Part shown: positions 42,716 through 52,134 of the stretch, piece by piece
Position numbering within the stretch: position 1 is the first letter of the stretch
Layout: every line of letters begins with the position of its first letter
Source of the DNA: Erysipelothrix sp. HDW6C
GTDB taxonomy: Bacteria > Bacillota_I > Bacilli_A > Erysipelotrichales > Erysipelotrichaceae
DNA length: 64,000 nucleotides
Reading direction: 5' to 3'
Assembly (NCBI RefSeq): GCF_011299615.1
Contig: NZ_CP049861.1
Span: 62,001 to 126,000, forward strand
Translations under genes and position numbers: made by a program
The notes under the pieces: model-generated
What the model saw: only the letters and a program-made list of their open reading frames with translations
Told to the model about the DNA's origin: nothing
The model's database searches: none

Positions 42716-43655
42716 GGTGAATCATTTCCTTTAAACTATACAGCCAGGTTTGAATGGCACCTTCCGCCTCAAGAGCAGCTGCAACGACGGATGCCGTTTC
42801 ATAATCACGTGTTAAAGCAATCATACATCCTCCCTTACCACTACCCGTCAATTTAGCGCCCAACGCTCCATGAGTTCGAGCAGTTGAGACCAAGCGATCT
42901 AAGGCATCATTTGAAATATTAAATTGTTGTAGGATTTGATGGACTTCATTCATTGCCAAGCCAACGGTTATAATTTCCCCTGACTCGAGCGTTTCGCGTG
43001 TTTGCTCTGTCAACTCATGAATACGATTGAGCAACGGTTCCATCACTTCAGGATTTTCTTCCAAGCGTTGGCTTACTTCAGTAACCGCCAAGCGTGTTTG
43101 ACCCAACTCACCTGTATCAGCAACTACAATATAACCATCCAAGTTCAGTGAAATATCGTCTTTTCCTTTTTCACGGTCAAAGTAAACAGGCTTACCTTTT
43201 GATATTGTCGTTGCATCCAGACCGCTGGGGTTCAGATGATGAATTTCCTCAGCAACACTCACAAGCTTGCCCAATACATCATCTGACAACGGCATGTGGA
43301 AAGCATCAAATAAAGCACGAACGATTGAAACAGAAACAGCTGCACTTGACCCCAATCCGCGTTGCGCAGGTAGCTGCGATTGAATAACAACACGAACATT
43401 CTTATTCGGTTTCTTAAGATATTTTAAGGTTGTAATAATCAATGACTTTACACCACTAATCACCTCTGGTGCATTGGCCAAGTCGCCTTTATAGTAACTG
43501 CACTCAATTTGTGTTGCACCGCGATGAAATACAACCGTTGTTTCTATTTTTGCTGCATGAAAAGGAAGAGCAATTGCAGGTTTGCCATAAACAACCGCAT
43601 GTTCTCCCATTAGTATTATTTTTCCAGTCGCGTATCCAATTCCACTTCGCCTCAT
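42708..43655 (-). CDS. mvaK1: Mevalonate kinase
   Basis: This 315-aa GHMP kinase has GKIILMGEHAVVYGKPAIALP, RGLGSSAAVSVS for ATP, NPSGLDATTI and LTGSGKGGCMIAL. It is first in the operon mvk-mvaD-pmk-fni. The upstream HMG-CoA synthase and reductase genes are not in the window. Confidence 0.95.
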   Translation of the reverse strand: MRRSGIGYATGKIILMGEHAVVYGKPAIALPFHAAKIETTVVFHRGATQIECSYYKGDLANAPEVISGVKSLIITTLKYLKKPNKNVRVVIQSQLPAQRGLGSSAAVSVSIVRALFDAFHMPLSDDVLGKLVSVAEEIHHLNPSGLDATTISKGKPVYFDREKGKDDISLNLDGYIVVADTGELGQTRLAVTEVSQRLEENPEVMEPLLNRIHELTEQTRETLESGEIITVGLAMNEVHQILQQFNISNDALDRLVSTARTHGALGAKLTGSGKGGCMIALTRDYETASVVAAALEAEGAIQTWLYSLKEMIHHD

Positions 43656-43678
43656 AGTCCACCATCCATTACCTATCT

Positions 43679-43710
43679 ATTATACAACATTTTTTATAAA
43701 AACTACGCAA
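43679..43710 (-). promoter_or_regulatory. Putative promoter of the mevalonate operon
   Basis: On the minus strand TATAAT (43679-43684) lies 24 nt before the mvk start. A -35-like TTGCGT is 20 nt upstream, wider than usual. Confidence 0.4.
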
Positions 43711-43742
43711 TCACACGACTTCTTGAAATGTGTGAGACCATA

Positions 43743-43763
43743 AAAAAACGGGCAAGGCCCGTC
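43743..43763 (-). terminator. Terminator after nusG
   Basis: ACGGGC/GCCCGT stem with loop CTT and T-tract on the minus strand (43743-43748). It separates nusG from the mevalonate operon. Confidence 0.75.
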
Positions 43764-43766
43764 TTA

Positions 43767-44303
43767 CTAAATACGTTCTAAATCTGTGTACGAAATCTCA
43801 GTTGGTGTTTCACGACCAAAGAGAATTGTGAGAACCATTGCTGACTGCGCATCGTTATTCATGCTATCAACAGTTCCTTCGATACCAGCAAACGGACCTG
43901 ATAGAATTTTAACTGTATCGCCAACTTCAAAGTTAACAATAAGTTTTTGATCACTCATACCCATTCGACGTAAGATTGACTCGATTTCTTCTGGCGAAAC
44001 AGGGAATGGTTTTGCACCACCACCTGATGAACCGATAAATCCAGTAACTCCTGGTGTATTTCGAACAATATACCATGCTTCGTCGGTCATAATCATTTCA
44101 ACAAACAAGTAACCTGGGAACAGGTTTCTCATTTTCTCAACTTTTTTACCGTTTTTATATTCAATTTCTTTTTCTTCGGCAACAAGGATTCTAAATAGCG
44201 CATCCTCAATTCCCATGGATTCAACACGTCGCTCTAAGTTTTCTTTAACACGATTTTCGTGTCCAGCATACGTATTGACCACATACCATTGTTTATCTTC
44301 CAT
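43767..44303 (-). CDS. nusG: Transcription elongation/termination factor NusG
   Basis: A 178-aa protein from MEDKQWYVVNT. The upstream in-frame TTG/GTG overlap secE, so I prefer the ATG 8 nt after secE's stop. It has the NGN domain (WYVVNTYAGHENRV, FPGYLFVEM, VRNTPGVTGFIG) and a KOW motif (VGDTVKILSGPFAGIEG). It binds RNA polymerase. The gene order rpmG-secE-nusG is preserved. The usual rplK-rplA do not follow. Confidence 0.95.
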   Translation of the reverse strand: MEDKQWYVVNTYAGHENRVKENLERRVESMGIEDALFRILVAEEKEIEYKNGKKVEKMRNLFPGYLFVEMIMTDEAWYIVRNTPGVTGFIGSSGGGAKPFPVSPEEIESILRRMGMSDQKLIVNFEVGDTVKILSGPFAGIEGTVDSMNNDAQSAMVLTILFGRETPTEISYTDLERI

Positions 44304-44310
44304 ATTAATC

Positions 44311-44493
44311 TTATCCACCAATTCCTAATAAACGTAATGCCCAAACAAGGACCACTTCAGTTAAAAGGAAATATGCAACAAAGAACAATACAAATGTGAT
44401 TACAATTGTTGTATTTCTCACCATGTCTTTGCGACTTGGCCATTGAATTTTACGAATCTCTTCTTTGATTCCAGCAATACTAAACCAGCTCAT
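44311..44493 (-). CDS. secE: Preprotein translocase subunit SecE
   Basis: This 60-aa protein has EEIRKIQWPSRKDMVRNT and one TM helix, typical of bacterial SecE. Its ribosome site GGAGGAATA lies in the stop region of rpmG. Confidence 0.93.
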   Translation of the reverse strand: MSWFSIAGIKEEIRKIQWPSRKDMVRNTTIVITFVLFFVAYFLLTEVVLVWALRLLGIGG

Positions 44494-44504
44494 AATTATT
44501 CCTC

Positions 44505-44663
44505 CTATTTTGAATCGCGGTGCAATGTATGTTTACCGCATCGTTTACAAAACTTTTTAATTTCAAGACGCTCGTTTGCACTTGAATGATTTCGACTCGT
44601 GGAGTAATTACGAGAGAGACATTCGGTACATATCAAAATTACTTTTTCTCGTTTATTCGACAT
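44505..44663 (-). CDS. rpmG: 50S ribosomal protein L33
   Basis: A 52-aa protein with zinc-binding CTEC and CKRC pairs (residues 12-15 and 39-42), [12 protein letters not shown] at the start and the 'K.yC..C.khT.H.e.k'-type end ([15 protein letters not shown]). Too short for many ORF screens. It begins a unit with secE and nusG under a consensus promoter. Confidence 0.93.
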   Translation of the reverse strand: MSNKREKVILICTECLSRNYSTSRNHSSANERLEIKKFCKRCGKHTLHRDSK

Positions 44664-44692
44664 AATAAAAAACCCCACTTTCGTGCTCTATT

Positions 44693-44721
44693 ACTTTACC
44701 ATAATCAATTACGAGTGTCAA
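44693..44721 (-). promoter_or_regulatory. Promoter of rpmG-secE-nusG
   Basis: On the minus strand TTGACA (44716-44721), 17-nt spacer and TAAAGT (44693-44698). It drives this unit independently of the ABC-F gene upstream. Confidence 0.8.
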
Positions 44722-44795
44722 TTTTGAAGGCCGTTACTTATCGGCACTTAAACAGCATCTTTTTACCTTCCTTACCTTGACACAGAAATCAAGAA

Positions 44796-46358
44796 TCACT
44801 GGGAATCTGTTGCTTTCACGTTAAGTTGATATTGTCTTGCATTTATACTCTCGAGAAAGTATCGATCATGGCTAACCACAACTAGTGTACCTTGATACTC
44901 TGATACAAGTTGTTCAATTATTTCACAACTTGTAATGTCTAAATGATTGGTTGGTTCATCAAGTATCAGTAAGTTTACATCACTCAACAGGATTTCGAGC
45001 AGTTTTAGCCGAACCCGTTCTCCGCCACTAAGATAGTGTAGCGGTTTATAGGTATCTTCTTGATAAAAACCAAACTTCACAAGGTAGCGACGAGCCGTCT
45101 CTTCAGAAAGTACACATGTGTGCATTACATATTGAAGTATACGCTCTTTCTGATTTGGAAACATAATTTGCTGGGGCAGGTACCCCACCTTCACTGAAGG
45201 TCCTATAACAACCGTTCCGGCAAGCGGCGGAAGTTCTCCTAGTAACGTCTTTATTAACGTTGATTTTCCACTTCCGTTTTTGCCTACGATAGCAAATCGG
45301 TCCTGCCATTTCACACGAAAGGAGTTTTCGGATGATATCGGTTTATCATAACCTACCGATAAATCATTGGCAATGATGACTTCTTCGCCACTTCGAATGC
45401 TTGCATCCAGTGTAATATCCAGACGATTTCTTAATTCCACAGGTTTTGGAACTCGTTGAATTTTCTCAAGACGACGCTCCAGCATTTTTGCCTTTTTGTA
45501 AAAGTCTTCGTTGTCTGACTCATTTCCCCATTGGCGATAACGCCGAATAGCAAGCTGTAATTTTTGAATCTGTTTTTGTTGCTCTTTATAATCATCAACC
45601 AACCGCACGAATCGTTCTTGCTTTTCCTTACGATAATAATCGTAATCTCCCATATAAGAAATTAGCTTACCATCTTCAATTTCATGGATTGATGTAACGA
45701 CATTGGCGATGAATTTGCGATCATGCGATACAAGAACAATCGTCTTTGCACTTGCCTGACAAAACTGTTCAAGCCAAGCGATACCTTCAAAATCCAAATG
45801 ATTCGTTGGCTCATCCAAGCACAGGACTTCCGCATCGGCTAACAAGCATTTCGCCAACTCAATCCGCGTTTTTTCACCGCCACTTAAAGAGATATAGGGC
45901 TTATCAAGGTGTTGAAAAATACCCAAACCTTTGCAAATACGGTCCACATTGTTTTCAAACTCATAGCCTCCTTGTGATTCAAATTGAGATTGTACTTTTC
46001 CATACTGAATTAGTAATTTTTCTACGTCCGCTTCAGTGCTCATTGCATCCGACAATTGCACTAATTTCTCAGATAGTTGGTGCAGTTCTTTGAATTGACT
46101 TGATAGATACGCTCGCACACCCCCTGTGTAAGTTGGGAATATCTGTTGCATATATTGTACACGCATTTCTTTTGGAACGATGACATCACCACTTTCAATT
46201 GTTTCCAGTCCTGCGATAATTTTTAACAAGGTTGATTTTCCGACACCATTTTCGCCTACAATTGCGATTTTACTCCCTTTGAGGATTTCAAAGTTCAAGG
46301 CATCAATCACGATATCACCAGCATATTTTTTGGTTATTTGATTTATTCTTATTTTCAT
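44796..46358 (-). CDS. ABC-F ATPase, antibiotic-resistance (ARE) type candidate
   Basis: A 520-aa protein from MKIRINQ at 46358 (ribosome site GAGGAAG; the earlier ATG at 46376 is less likely). Two ABC domains: Walker A GENGVGKST (~36-44) and GKNGSGKST, two LSGGE signatures, Walker B CLDEPTNHLD and ILDEPTNHLD. A charged interdomain linker (~245-300) probably enters the ribosome, as in Vga/Lsa/Msr proteins. It has no TM. Its own leader peptide and attenuator precede it. It lies inside the otherwise conserved sigH-rpmG interval. Confidence 0.88.
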   Translation of the reverse strand: MKIRINQITKKYAGDIVIDALNFEILKGSKIAIVGENGVGKSTLLKIIAGLETIESGDVIVPKEMRVQYMQQIFPTYTGGVRAYLSSQFKELHQLSEKLVQLSDAMSTEADVEKLLIQYGKVQSQFESQGGYEFENNVDRICKGLGIFQHLDKPYISLSGGEKTRIELAKCLLADAEVLCLDEPTNHLDFEGIAWLEQFCQASAKTIVLVSHDRKFIANVVTSIHEIEDGKLISYMGDYDYYRKEKQERFVRLVDDYKEQQKQIQKLQLAIRRYRQWGNESDNEDFYKKAKMLERRLEKIQRVPKPVELRNRLDITLDASIRSGEEVIIANDLSVGYDKPISSENSFRVKWQDRFAIVGKNGSGKSTLIKTLLGELPPLAGTVVIGPSVKVGYLPQQIMFPNQKERILQYVMHTCVLSEETARRYLVKFGFYQEDTYKPLHYLSGGERVRLKLLEILLSDVNLLILDEPTNHLDITSCEIIEQLVSEYQGTLVVVSHDRYFLESINARQYQLNVKATDSQ

Positions 46359-46398
46359 AGTTTCTTCCTCTTTCATTAATAAAAGTGAAGGAAGGGTA

Positions 46399-46425
46399 TA
46401 AAAAAACCTCGCGTAAAAGCAAGGT
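46399..46425 (-). terminator. Attenuator (leader terminator) of the ABC-F gene
   Basis: On the minus strand ACCTTGC pairs with GCGAGGT (one G-U) around loop TTTTAC, followed by seven T. It lies between the leader peptide stop and the ABC-F start, so it can end transcription early. A competing upstream segment GAAGGAATGG can pair with CCCTTCCTTC past the terminator. Confidence 0.75.
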
Positions 46426-46457
46426 CAGAAAGTTCAGACTCTGTTTTTACCATTCCT

Positions 46458-46580
46458 TCAATTTGGACGGACTTGTCCCGCGTTTATTGAAAGAGTTGTA
46501 AAAGTGATTGTACGACAAAAAGCATCAAACGTCTTGATTGTGTTGTGTTCGCATGTTTTTTTATCAATACAATATCCCAT
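46458..46580 (-). CDS. Leader peptide upstream of ABC-F gene (40 aa)
   Basis: An ORF with a very strong ribosome site (AAAAGGAGG, 7 nt before ATG 46580). It encodes MGYCIDKKTCEHNTIK... and ends GQVRPN*. It lies between the promoter (46608-46636) and the attenuator. Leader peptides of this kind sense stalled ribosomes and open the downstream structure. Similar layouts regulate vmlR/lsa/msr-type genes. It is shorter than 60 codons and easily missed. Confidence 0.7.
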   Translation of the reverse strand: MGYCIDKKTCEHNTIKTFDAFCRTITFTTLSINAGQVRPN

Positions 46581-46607
46581 AGTCTGGCACCTCCTTTTGA
46601 TAATCTC

Positions 46608-46636
46608 ATGATACCATGATTTCTAAGATGGGTAAA
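46608..46636 (-). promoter_or_regulatory. Promoter of the ABC-F transcript
   Basis: On the minus strand TTTACC (46631-46636), 17-nt spacer, TATCAT (46608-46613). It lies right after the sigH terminator, so the ABC-F gene is an independent unit. Confidence 0.6.
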
Positions 46637-46665
46637 CAAAAAGACTAAACCTTCGATTTAGTCTT
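46635..46665 (-). terminator. Terminator of sigH
   Basis: AAGACTAAA (46641-46649) pairs with TTTAGTCTT (46657-46665), loop around CTTCGA, then TTTTTG on the minus strand. It insulates the ABC-F unit. Confidence 0.75.
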
Positions 46666-46667
46666 GC

Positions 46668-47270
46668 TTATTCATATGAATTACGAACCATTAAATGGCG
46701 AATTTTCTGCAATGTATTATCGATGAATTTTGTGCTTTTACGCGTTAATATTGCAATTTCATGATATGTAAATCCATCTTCCTTAAGCGTATAAATGTAC
46801 CGTTCTGTATCTGATATCGTCGCAAGCGTTTGTGATTGTATCACTTGACCCTCAAAGTACTGCATCATGAAATACGGATCATTACGAATATTTTTATCTT
46901 CAATTACATCACTCAAAAATAAAGCACCATCCTCTGATATCACCATATCAAGGGATAGCCTATTATCAAGTTGGGTGTACGACCTACTACGACACTTACG
47001 CAGTGCGGTGCGTATACTAGATTCGACACAGATATTAATAAAATATGCAAAGCCAACATTCATATCTTCTCTGTATGCATAAATTGCCTCAACAAATCCC
47101 ACTGCAGCCTCTTGAAACATATCTTCAACCGTTACTCCTTGGGGGTGTTGTTGTGCCATAAAGTCATGCGCACGTCGCCATAGAAGGTTTTTGAATTTAT
47201 CAAAAACAATTTCCATCGCATCATTATTATGCTGTCGTATCATATAAAGGTATTCATAATCACCAATCAT
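46668..47270 (-). CDS. sigH: Sigma-70-family factor, SigH-like
   Basis: A 200-aa sigma factor with a region 2 pattern (LLWRRAHDF, DMFQEAAVGFVEAIYAYR, FAYFINICVESSIRTALRK) and a region 4 HTH (ISDTERYIYTLKEDGFTYHEIAILTRKS). It occupies the position of SigH between rlmB and rpmG in related bacteria. The name rests on that synteny, and its sequence is divergent. In this lineage it may serve competence or stress rather than sporulation. Confidence 0.75.
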   Translation of the reverse strand: MIGDYEYLYMIRQHNNDAMEIVFDKFKNLLWRRAHDFMAQQHPQGVTVEDMFQEAAVGFVEAIYAYREDMNVGFAYFINICVESSIRTALRKCRSRSYTQLDNRLSLDMVISEDGALFLSDVIEDKNIRNDPYFMMQYFEGQVIQSQTLATISDTERYIYTLKEDGFTYHEIAILTRKSTKFIDNTLQKIRHLMVRNSYE

Positions 47271-47289
47271 TGCGACCTCGCTTTATTTG

Positions 47290-48000
47290 TTAACCGCGAC
47301 GTCTTACGATTTCAAAGAGCAACACTGCTGTCGCAACCGATACATTGAGTGAATTAACCGTTCCGTGCATCGGGATCGTCGTAAGTATATCGCATTCTTT
47401 CATCACAAGACGGGAAATGCCTTTCCCTTCTGAACCAACAACTAATACTATCGGCATATCAACATTGAATTCAGTATAACTCACCGCATCAACTGCGTTC
47501 TCAGCTGCGACAACCCAATATCCTGCCGCTTTCAATTCTTGTATTGCCTGCGTTAAATTTGTTACTTGTGCAACTTTGATTGTATTGATTGCACCAGTAG
47601 AAACTTTGGCAACTGTTGATGTCAAACCAACACTACGATGTTTTCCAACGATGACACCATCAACACCAACTGCATCACACGTCCGTAGGATAGCACCGAG
47701 ATTGTGTGGATCTTCAAGTTGATCGCAAACTACAATCAATTTGTTCTTTGCCTGTTTTATGATATCTTCCAACTCAGTATAACGATAATCGCTAACTTCA
47801 ATCACGACACCTTGATGTGTTCCTTGAACCATTTTATCCAAGCGGTGTTTGTCGACAAACTGTGGTTTTACACCCAACTCTTTCGCAAGTGCCACCAATT
47901 CTGTAAAACTTCCTTTGTTAAACAGATAGAGATTCGACGGTTTCTGCCCACTCTTCAAATACGCAGTTACTGTGTTTCTCCCAAAAATAAACTCTGACAT
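47290..48000 (-). CDS. rlmB: 23S rRNA Gm2251 2'-O-methyltransferase
   Basis: A 236-aa SPOUT protein from MSEFIFGRNTV at 48000. It has the substrate-binding N-domain (~1-75) and the knot domain with DPHNLGAILRTCDAVGVDGVI, VGSEGKGISRLV and SLNVSVATAVLLFE. The start overlaps mrnC's stop by one base. Confidence 0.93.
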   Translation of the reverse strand: MSEFIFGRNTVTAYLKSGQKPSNLYLFNKGSFTELVALAKELGVKPQFVDKHRLDKMVQGTHQGVVIEVSDYRYTELEDIIKQAKNKLIVVCDQLEDPHNLGAILRTCDAVGVDGVIVGKHRSVGLTSTVAKVSTGAINTIKVAQVTNLTQAIQELKAAGYWVVAAENAVDAVSYTEFNVDMPIVLVVGSEGKGISRLVMKECDILTTIPMHGTVNSLNVSVATAVLLFEIVRRRG

Positions 48001-48374
48001 TATAATTCCACCGTTTCTATAAATTCTTGCCACAAGCTTTCCAGTCGTGACGTTTCCTTAGCATAATAGAGGTATCCCCACAATGCCTCAAATCCTGTAG
48101 CAATGCGATATGTTGTCACATCCGCATTCTTTGCAATCGAGGTACTTTTCGCATTTCTTCCTCGTTTATACATCACCATTTCTTCTTCCGTTAAACGATC
48201 TTCATTGAGTAATTTCATCATAAAATTTGCTTGCGCCTTCGCACTTACAAATTGCGTCGACTTTTCTTGAAGTGTCTTAGTTTTGGTAATTCCAAGTGAA
48301 ACCAAGTAGGAGCGTACTTGTAGTGATAGTACCGCATCACCTACAAATGCAAGGACATTTCCCGAATGATTCAT
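48000..48374 (-). CDS. mrnC: Mini-ribonuclease III
   Basis: A 124-aa RNase III catalytic domain without the dsRBD. It has LAFVGDAVLSLQVRSYLV, KAQANFMMKLL, RRGRN-like KRGRNAKST and GFEALWGYLY. It matures 23S rRNA in relatives. It starts 1 nt after the cysS stop. Confidence 0.93.
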   Translation of the reverse strand: MNHSGNVLAFVGDAVLSLQVRSYLVSLGITKTKTLQEKSTQFVSAKAQANFMMKLLNEDRLTEEEMVMYKRGRNAKSTSIAKNADVTTYRIATGFEALWGYLYYAKETSRLESLWQEFIETVEL

Positions 48375-48375
48375 C

Positions 48376-49713
48376 TTAAATTAACCCCTTTTCACTAAGC
48401 GTCTTGCGATAAACATCCGCGCGCTCAAAATCTTTATCTAACTTCGCTTGTTCCCATGCATCAAAGGTGGCACGGTCAGCATCTGTGAGAACGACACGTT
48501 CTAACACAATCCCCAGAACATTCAACATCATCTCCATAGTCACAACCAATTGAGAAACTGCCTCAACATCGACATCTTTTATACGTAAGAGTTGATTTAG
48601 GCGCTTCACTGTTTCAAAAAGGAAGACATTGGCATTGGCAACATTCAAATCATCATTCAATGCAGCCATAAAACTTGTGTATGTTTCTGCATCGAACACA
48701 TGACCAATTTCTGCTTGCTCTCGTTGTAAAGTAATCACTGCTTTTGAGTAGGCTTGCGAGACTTTAGTAAGTTCAGTACGCGCTTGTTCAATGAGTTCAT
48801 CTGTCATATTCAATACCAGACGGTAGTGTGTGGATAACAACAACCAACGTGTTAAGTTTGAACCCAAGGCATCAATGTAGTCCTGTGCCCACATTACATT
48901 TCCAAGAGACTTACTCATTTTGACGCCATCAAGATTCAACATTGCATTATGAACCCAATAGTTCGCTAAATCATGATTGTGCAGTGCTTTTGATTGTGCT
49001 GATTCATTTTCGTGGTGTGGGAATTTTAAATCTTGTCCGCCACCATGAATATCGATGAGTTCCATCTTAAATTCATCATTAATCATAACAACACACTCTG
49101 TATGCCACCCCGGACGGCCACGGCCCCACGGCGAGTCCCACTTGATTCCATCGTCATCGGTATTTTTCCATAACGCAAAATCCAAAGGGTTCTCTTTTGC
49201 AGTATTTGCTTCAATTCGGGCACCCACTAAGAGGTCATCAATATTTTGAGAAGAAATTTCTCCATAATCTTTAATCTTATGGACACGGAAATACACATCG
49301 CCATTGACTTCGTATGCGAAGTCTTGTGCCACCAAATTTTCAATGAATGCGATAATTCCATCCATCGTTTCAGTGACTCGTGGTGTTGCATTGATGCCTT
49401 CAGCGTGCAAACCTGTACGCACTTTATTATAAGCATCAATGTACCGTTCTGTAATTACTGATTCAGGAACATTCTCTTCCTTTGCTTTTTGAATAATGCG
49501 ATCATCAACATCGGTAAAGTTTGAAACCATCATTACTTCATACCCACCTGCGACAAGCACACGTCGAAGCAAGTCAAATACAACGATGGGACGAGCATTT
49601 CCAATGTGTGCTTGGTTGTATACGGTAGGACCACAAACGTACATCGAAACCTTTCCCGATTCAATCGGTTCAAATGCCTCGATTTGATTGATTTTTGAAT
49701 TGTATAACTTCAT
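48376..49713 (-). CDS. cysS: Cysteinyl-tRNA synthetase
   Basis: A 445-aa class I synthetase from MKLYNSKINQ at 49713 (GGAGG ribosome site). It has the zinc-binding Cys in VCGPTVY, HIGN in AHIGNARP, and KMSKSLGN. It leads the cysS-mrnC-rlmB-sigH unit. Confidence 0.96.
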   Translation of the reverse strand: MKLYNSKINQIEAFEPIESGKVSMYVCGPTVYNQAHIGNARPIVVFDLLRRVLVAGGYEVMMVSNFTDVDDRIIQKAKEENVPESVITERYIDAYNKVRTGLHAEGINATPRVTETMDGIIAFIENLVAQDFAYEVNGDVYFRVHKIKDYGEISSQNIDDLLVGARIEANTAKENPLDFALWKNTDDDGIKWDSPWGRGRPGWHTECVVMINDEFKMELIDIHGGGQDLKFPHHENESAQSKALHNHDLANYWVHNAMLNLDGVKMSKSLGNVMWAQDYIDALGSNLTRWLLLSTHYRLVLNMTDELIEQARTELTKVSQAYSKAVITLQREQAEIGHVFDAETYTSFMAALNDDLNVANANVFLFETVKRLNQLLRIKDVDVEAVSQLVVTMEMMLNVLGIVLERVVLTDADRATFDAWEQAKLDKDFERADVYRKTLSEKGLI

Positions 49714-49769
49714 GTGATACCTCCATATTGTTGTCATAAGTATATCATATCATTAATTGCAAAATGAAG

Positions 49770-49803
49770 CGCAAAAAAAGGATACACCGAAGTGTACCCT
49801 TTC
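49770..49803 (-). terminator. Terminator of gap with UUCG loop
   Basis: On the minus strand AAAGGGTACAC pairs with GTGTATCCTTT (one wobble) around TTCG, then a T-tract. The stem is very stable. Confidence 0.85.
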
Positions 49804-49823
49804 TGTCATGATTTAAACTTTAA

Positions 49824-50852
<1,029 letters not shown>

Positions 50853-50862
50853 TTACCATTAT

Positions 50863-50890
50863 ATTATATACCATATGAACTAATTGTCAA
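50863..50890 (-). promoter_or_regulatory. Strong promoter of gap
   Basis: On the minus strand consensus TTGACA (50885-50890), 16-nt spacer and consensus TATAAT (50863-50868). Confidence 0.85.
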
Positions 50891-50910
50891 TTGTCTCACA
50901 ATCACCCGTA

Positions 50911-51786
50911 TTAGTAAAAATCCCTATTCCACAAGGGCTTTCCGAACGCATTGAAGCCTGAATATGCACTGATGATTTTTATGTGAAAGAGCCGCTCAAA
51001 AAGGTCTTTGTCATTAATGCGCGCCAAGATAAATTGACGCTTTATGCGTTTAATATCTGGAAGGACACGATCCATATGTTCGTAGATTGATGCGGTTAAC
51101 AGGACGCGTGATTTTCCGCGTGATACAAACGATAACAGGCGCACCATTTGCCCACTCTTTGAATAACAACATTCACGAACGGCAATTGATGTTCCTTGGG
51201 CTTCATACAATGCGTACGCCACCAATTCACCTTCTTGTGATAAGCCTACAATGCCTCCATTGCGAAGGTGCATTTCTTTTTTTAATGAAGCGAAATATGC
51301 ACTGTCTCTTTGAAAGAAACCAGTGAAGTGCTGTGTAAACTGATTGTAAACACGAACCAAATCCTCGTCACTGGGATCAAGAACAATCCCCTCGACACTG
51401 AACTCTGGTAAGGATGTGGCGTTGATGTTGTATTCAAAGTTCTCAATCACCGTTTCAAAACCATGCGGTTCAAATTGTTCGGGTGTGTCGGTACGAACTA
51501 AGGTTATAAATTCCTGTGTACTGGCACGATCCAAGAGTTCTTCAATCGCTGCACCATGATTAAAAGACTTCACAATATAGGAAGCCTTAATATTTTTGCC
51601 ATGAAGTGACAAGATTTTAGGGTTAATCTGTGAGAAGCCCTGAATATCTTCTTTTGTATCTGCTACATGAATTCGGTCAACATTGAGTATGTGATTGAGA
51701 AAGACGCGCTGTTCCAATGACTCCTCTTCTTGAGTCATCATTAGTTTTTTTATTGCATCTCTATCGTTATCATTGCCTTTTCGCAT
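50911..51786 (-). CDS. Hypothetical protein with GNAT-like region
   Basis: A 291-aa protein. Two GNAT-like halves are suggested by ...GGIVGLSQEGELVAYALYEAQG... and by SYIVKSF earlier, but no clear acetyl-CoA loop (Q/RxxGxG/A) is visible. It may be an Eis-like or degenerate double GNAT. Function unknown. It lies between gap and a small membrane protein, and the next gene ends 17 nt before its start. Confidence 0.65.
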   Translation of the reverse strand: MRKGNDNDRDAIKKLMMTQEEESLEQRVFLNHILNVDRIHVADTKEDIQGFSQINPKILSLHGKNIKASYIVKSFNHGAAIEELLDRASTQEFITLVRTDTPEQFEPHGFETVIENFEYNINATSLPEFSVEGIVLDPSDEDLVRVYNQFTQHFTGFFQRDSAYFASLKKEMHLRNGGIVGLSQEGELVAYALYEAQGTSIAVRECCYSKSGQMVRLLSFVSRGKSRVLLTASIYEHMDRVLPDIKRIKRQFILARINDKDLFERLFHIKIISAYSGFNAFGKPLWNRDFY

Positions 51787-51803
51787 CGAAACACCCCTTT
51801 GAA

Positions 51804-52070
51804 TTAGTCGTCCTTAACCTCGTGTTCAGTGTATTCAACATCAATGATGTCGCTACTATTGGGACGGGATTGTGTATTACTATTTTGTGAATTGTCTTGA
51901 TTTGTATAGTGACGTTGTTGATTGTAGGATTGGCGCTGGTTGCGGCGAGCATTCGCTGAAAATGCACTAACGACATTTAAGATTAACCACACAATAAGGA
52001 CCAACCACATGATTTGCGGTATAAATGTGATTAGCATCATAGCCACAAAGAATAAAATTAAATAACCCAT
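51804..52070 (-). CDS. Small membrane protein (88 aa)
   Basis: It has two short TM segments in residues ~2-42, a basic loop (ARRNQRQ), a Gln/Asn-rich stretch and an acidic tail (DIIDVEYTEHEVKDD). Ribosome site GGTGGT precedes ATG. Such proteins are common in Bacillota, with no known function. Confidence 0.75.
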   Translation of the reverse strand: MGYLILFFVAMMLITFIPQIMWLVLIVWLILNVVSAFSANARRNQRQSYNQQRHYTNQDNSQNSNTQSRPNSSDIIDVEYTEHEVKDD

Positions 52071-52134
52071 ACGATTACCACCTTTCCGTCATTATATCAC
52101 GAAAATATTGTCAAAATACGATTTTGATGATGCT

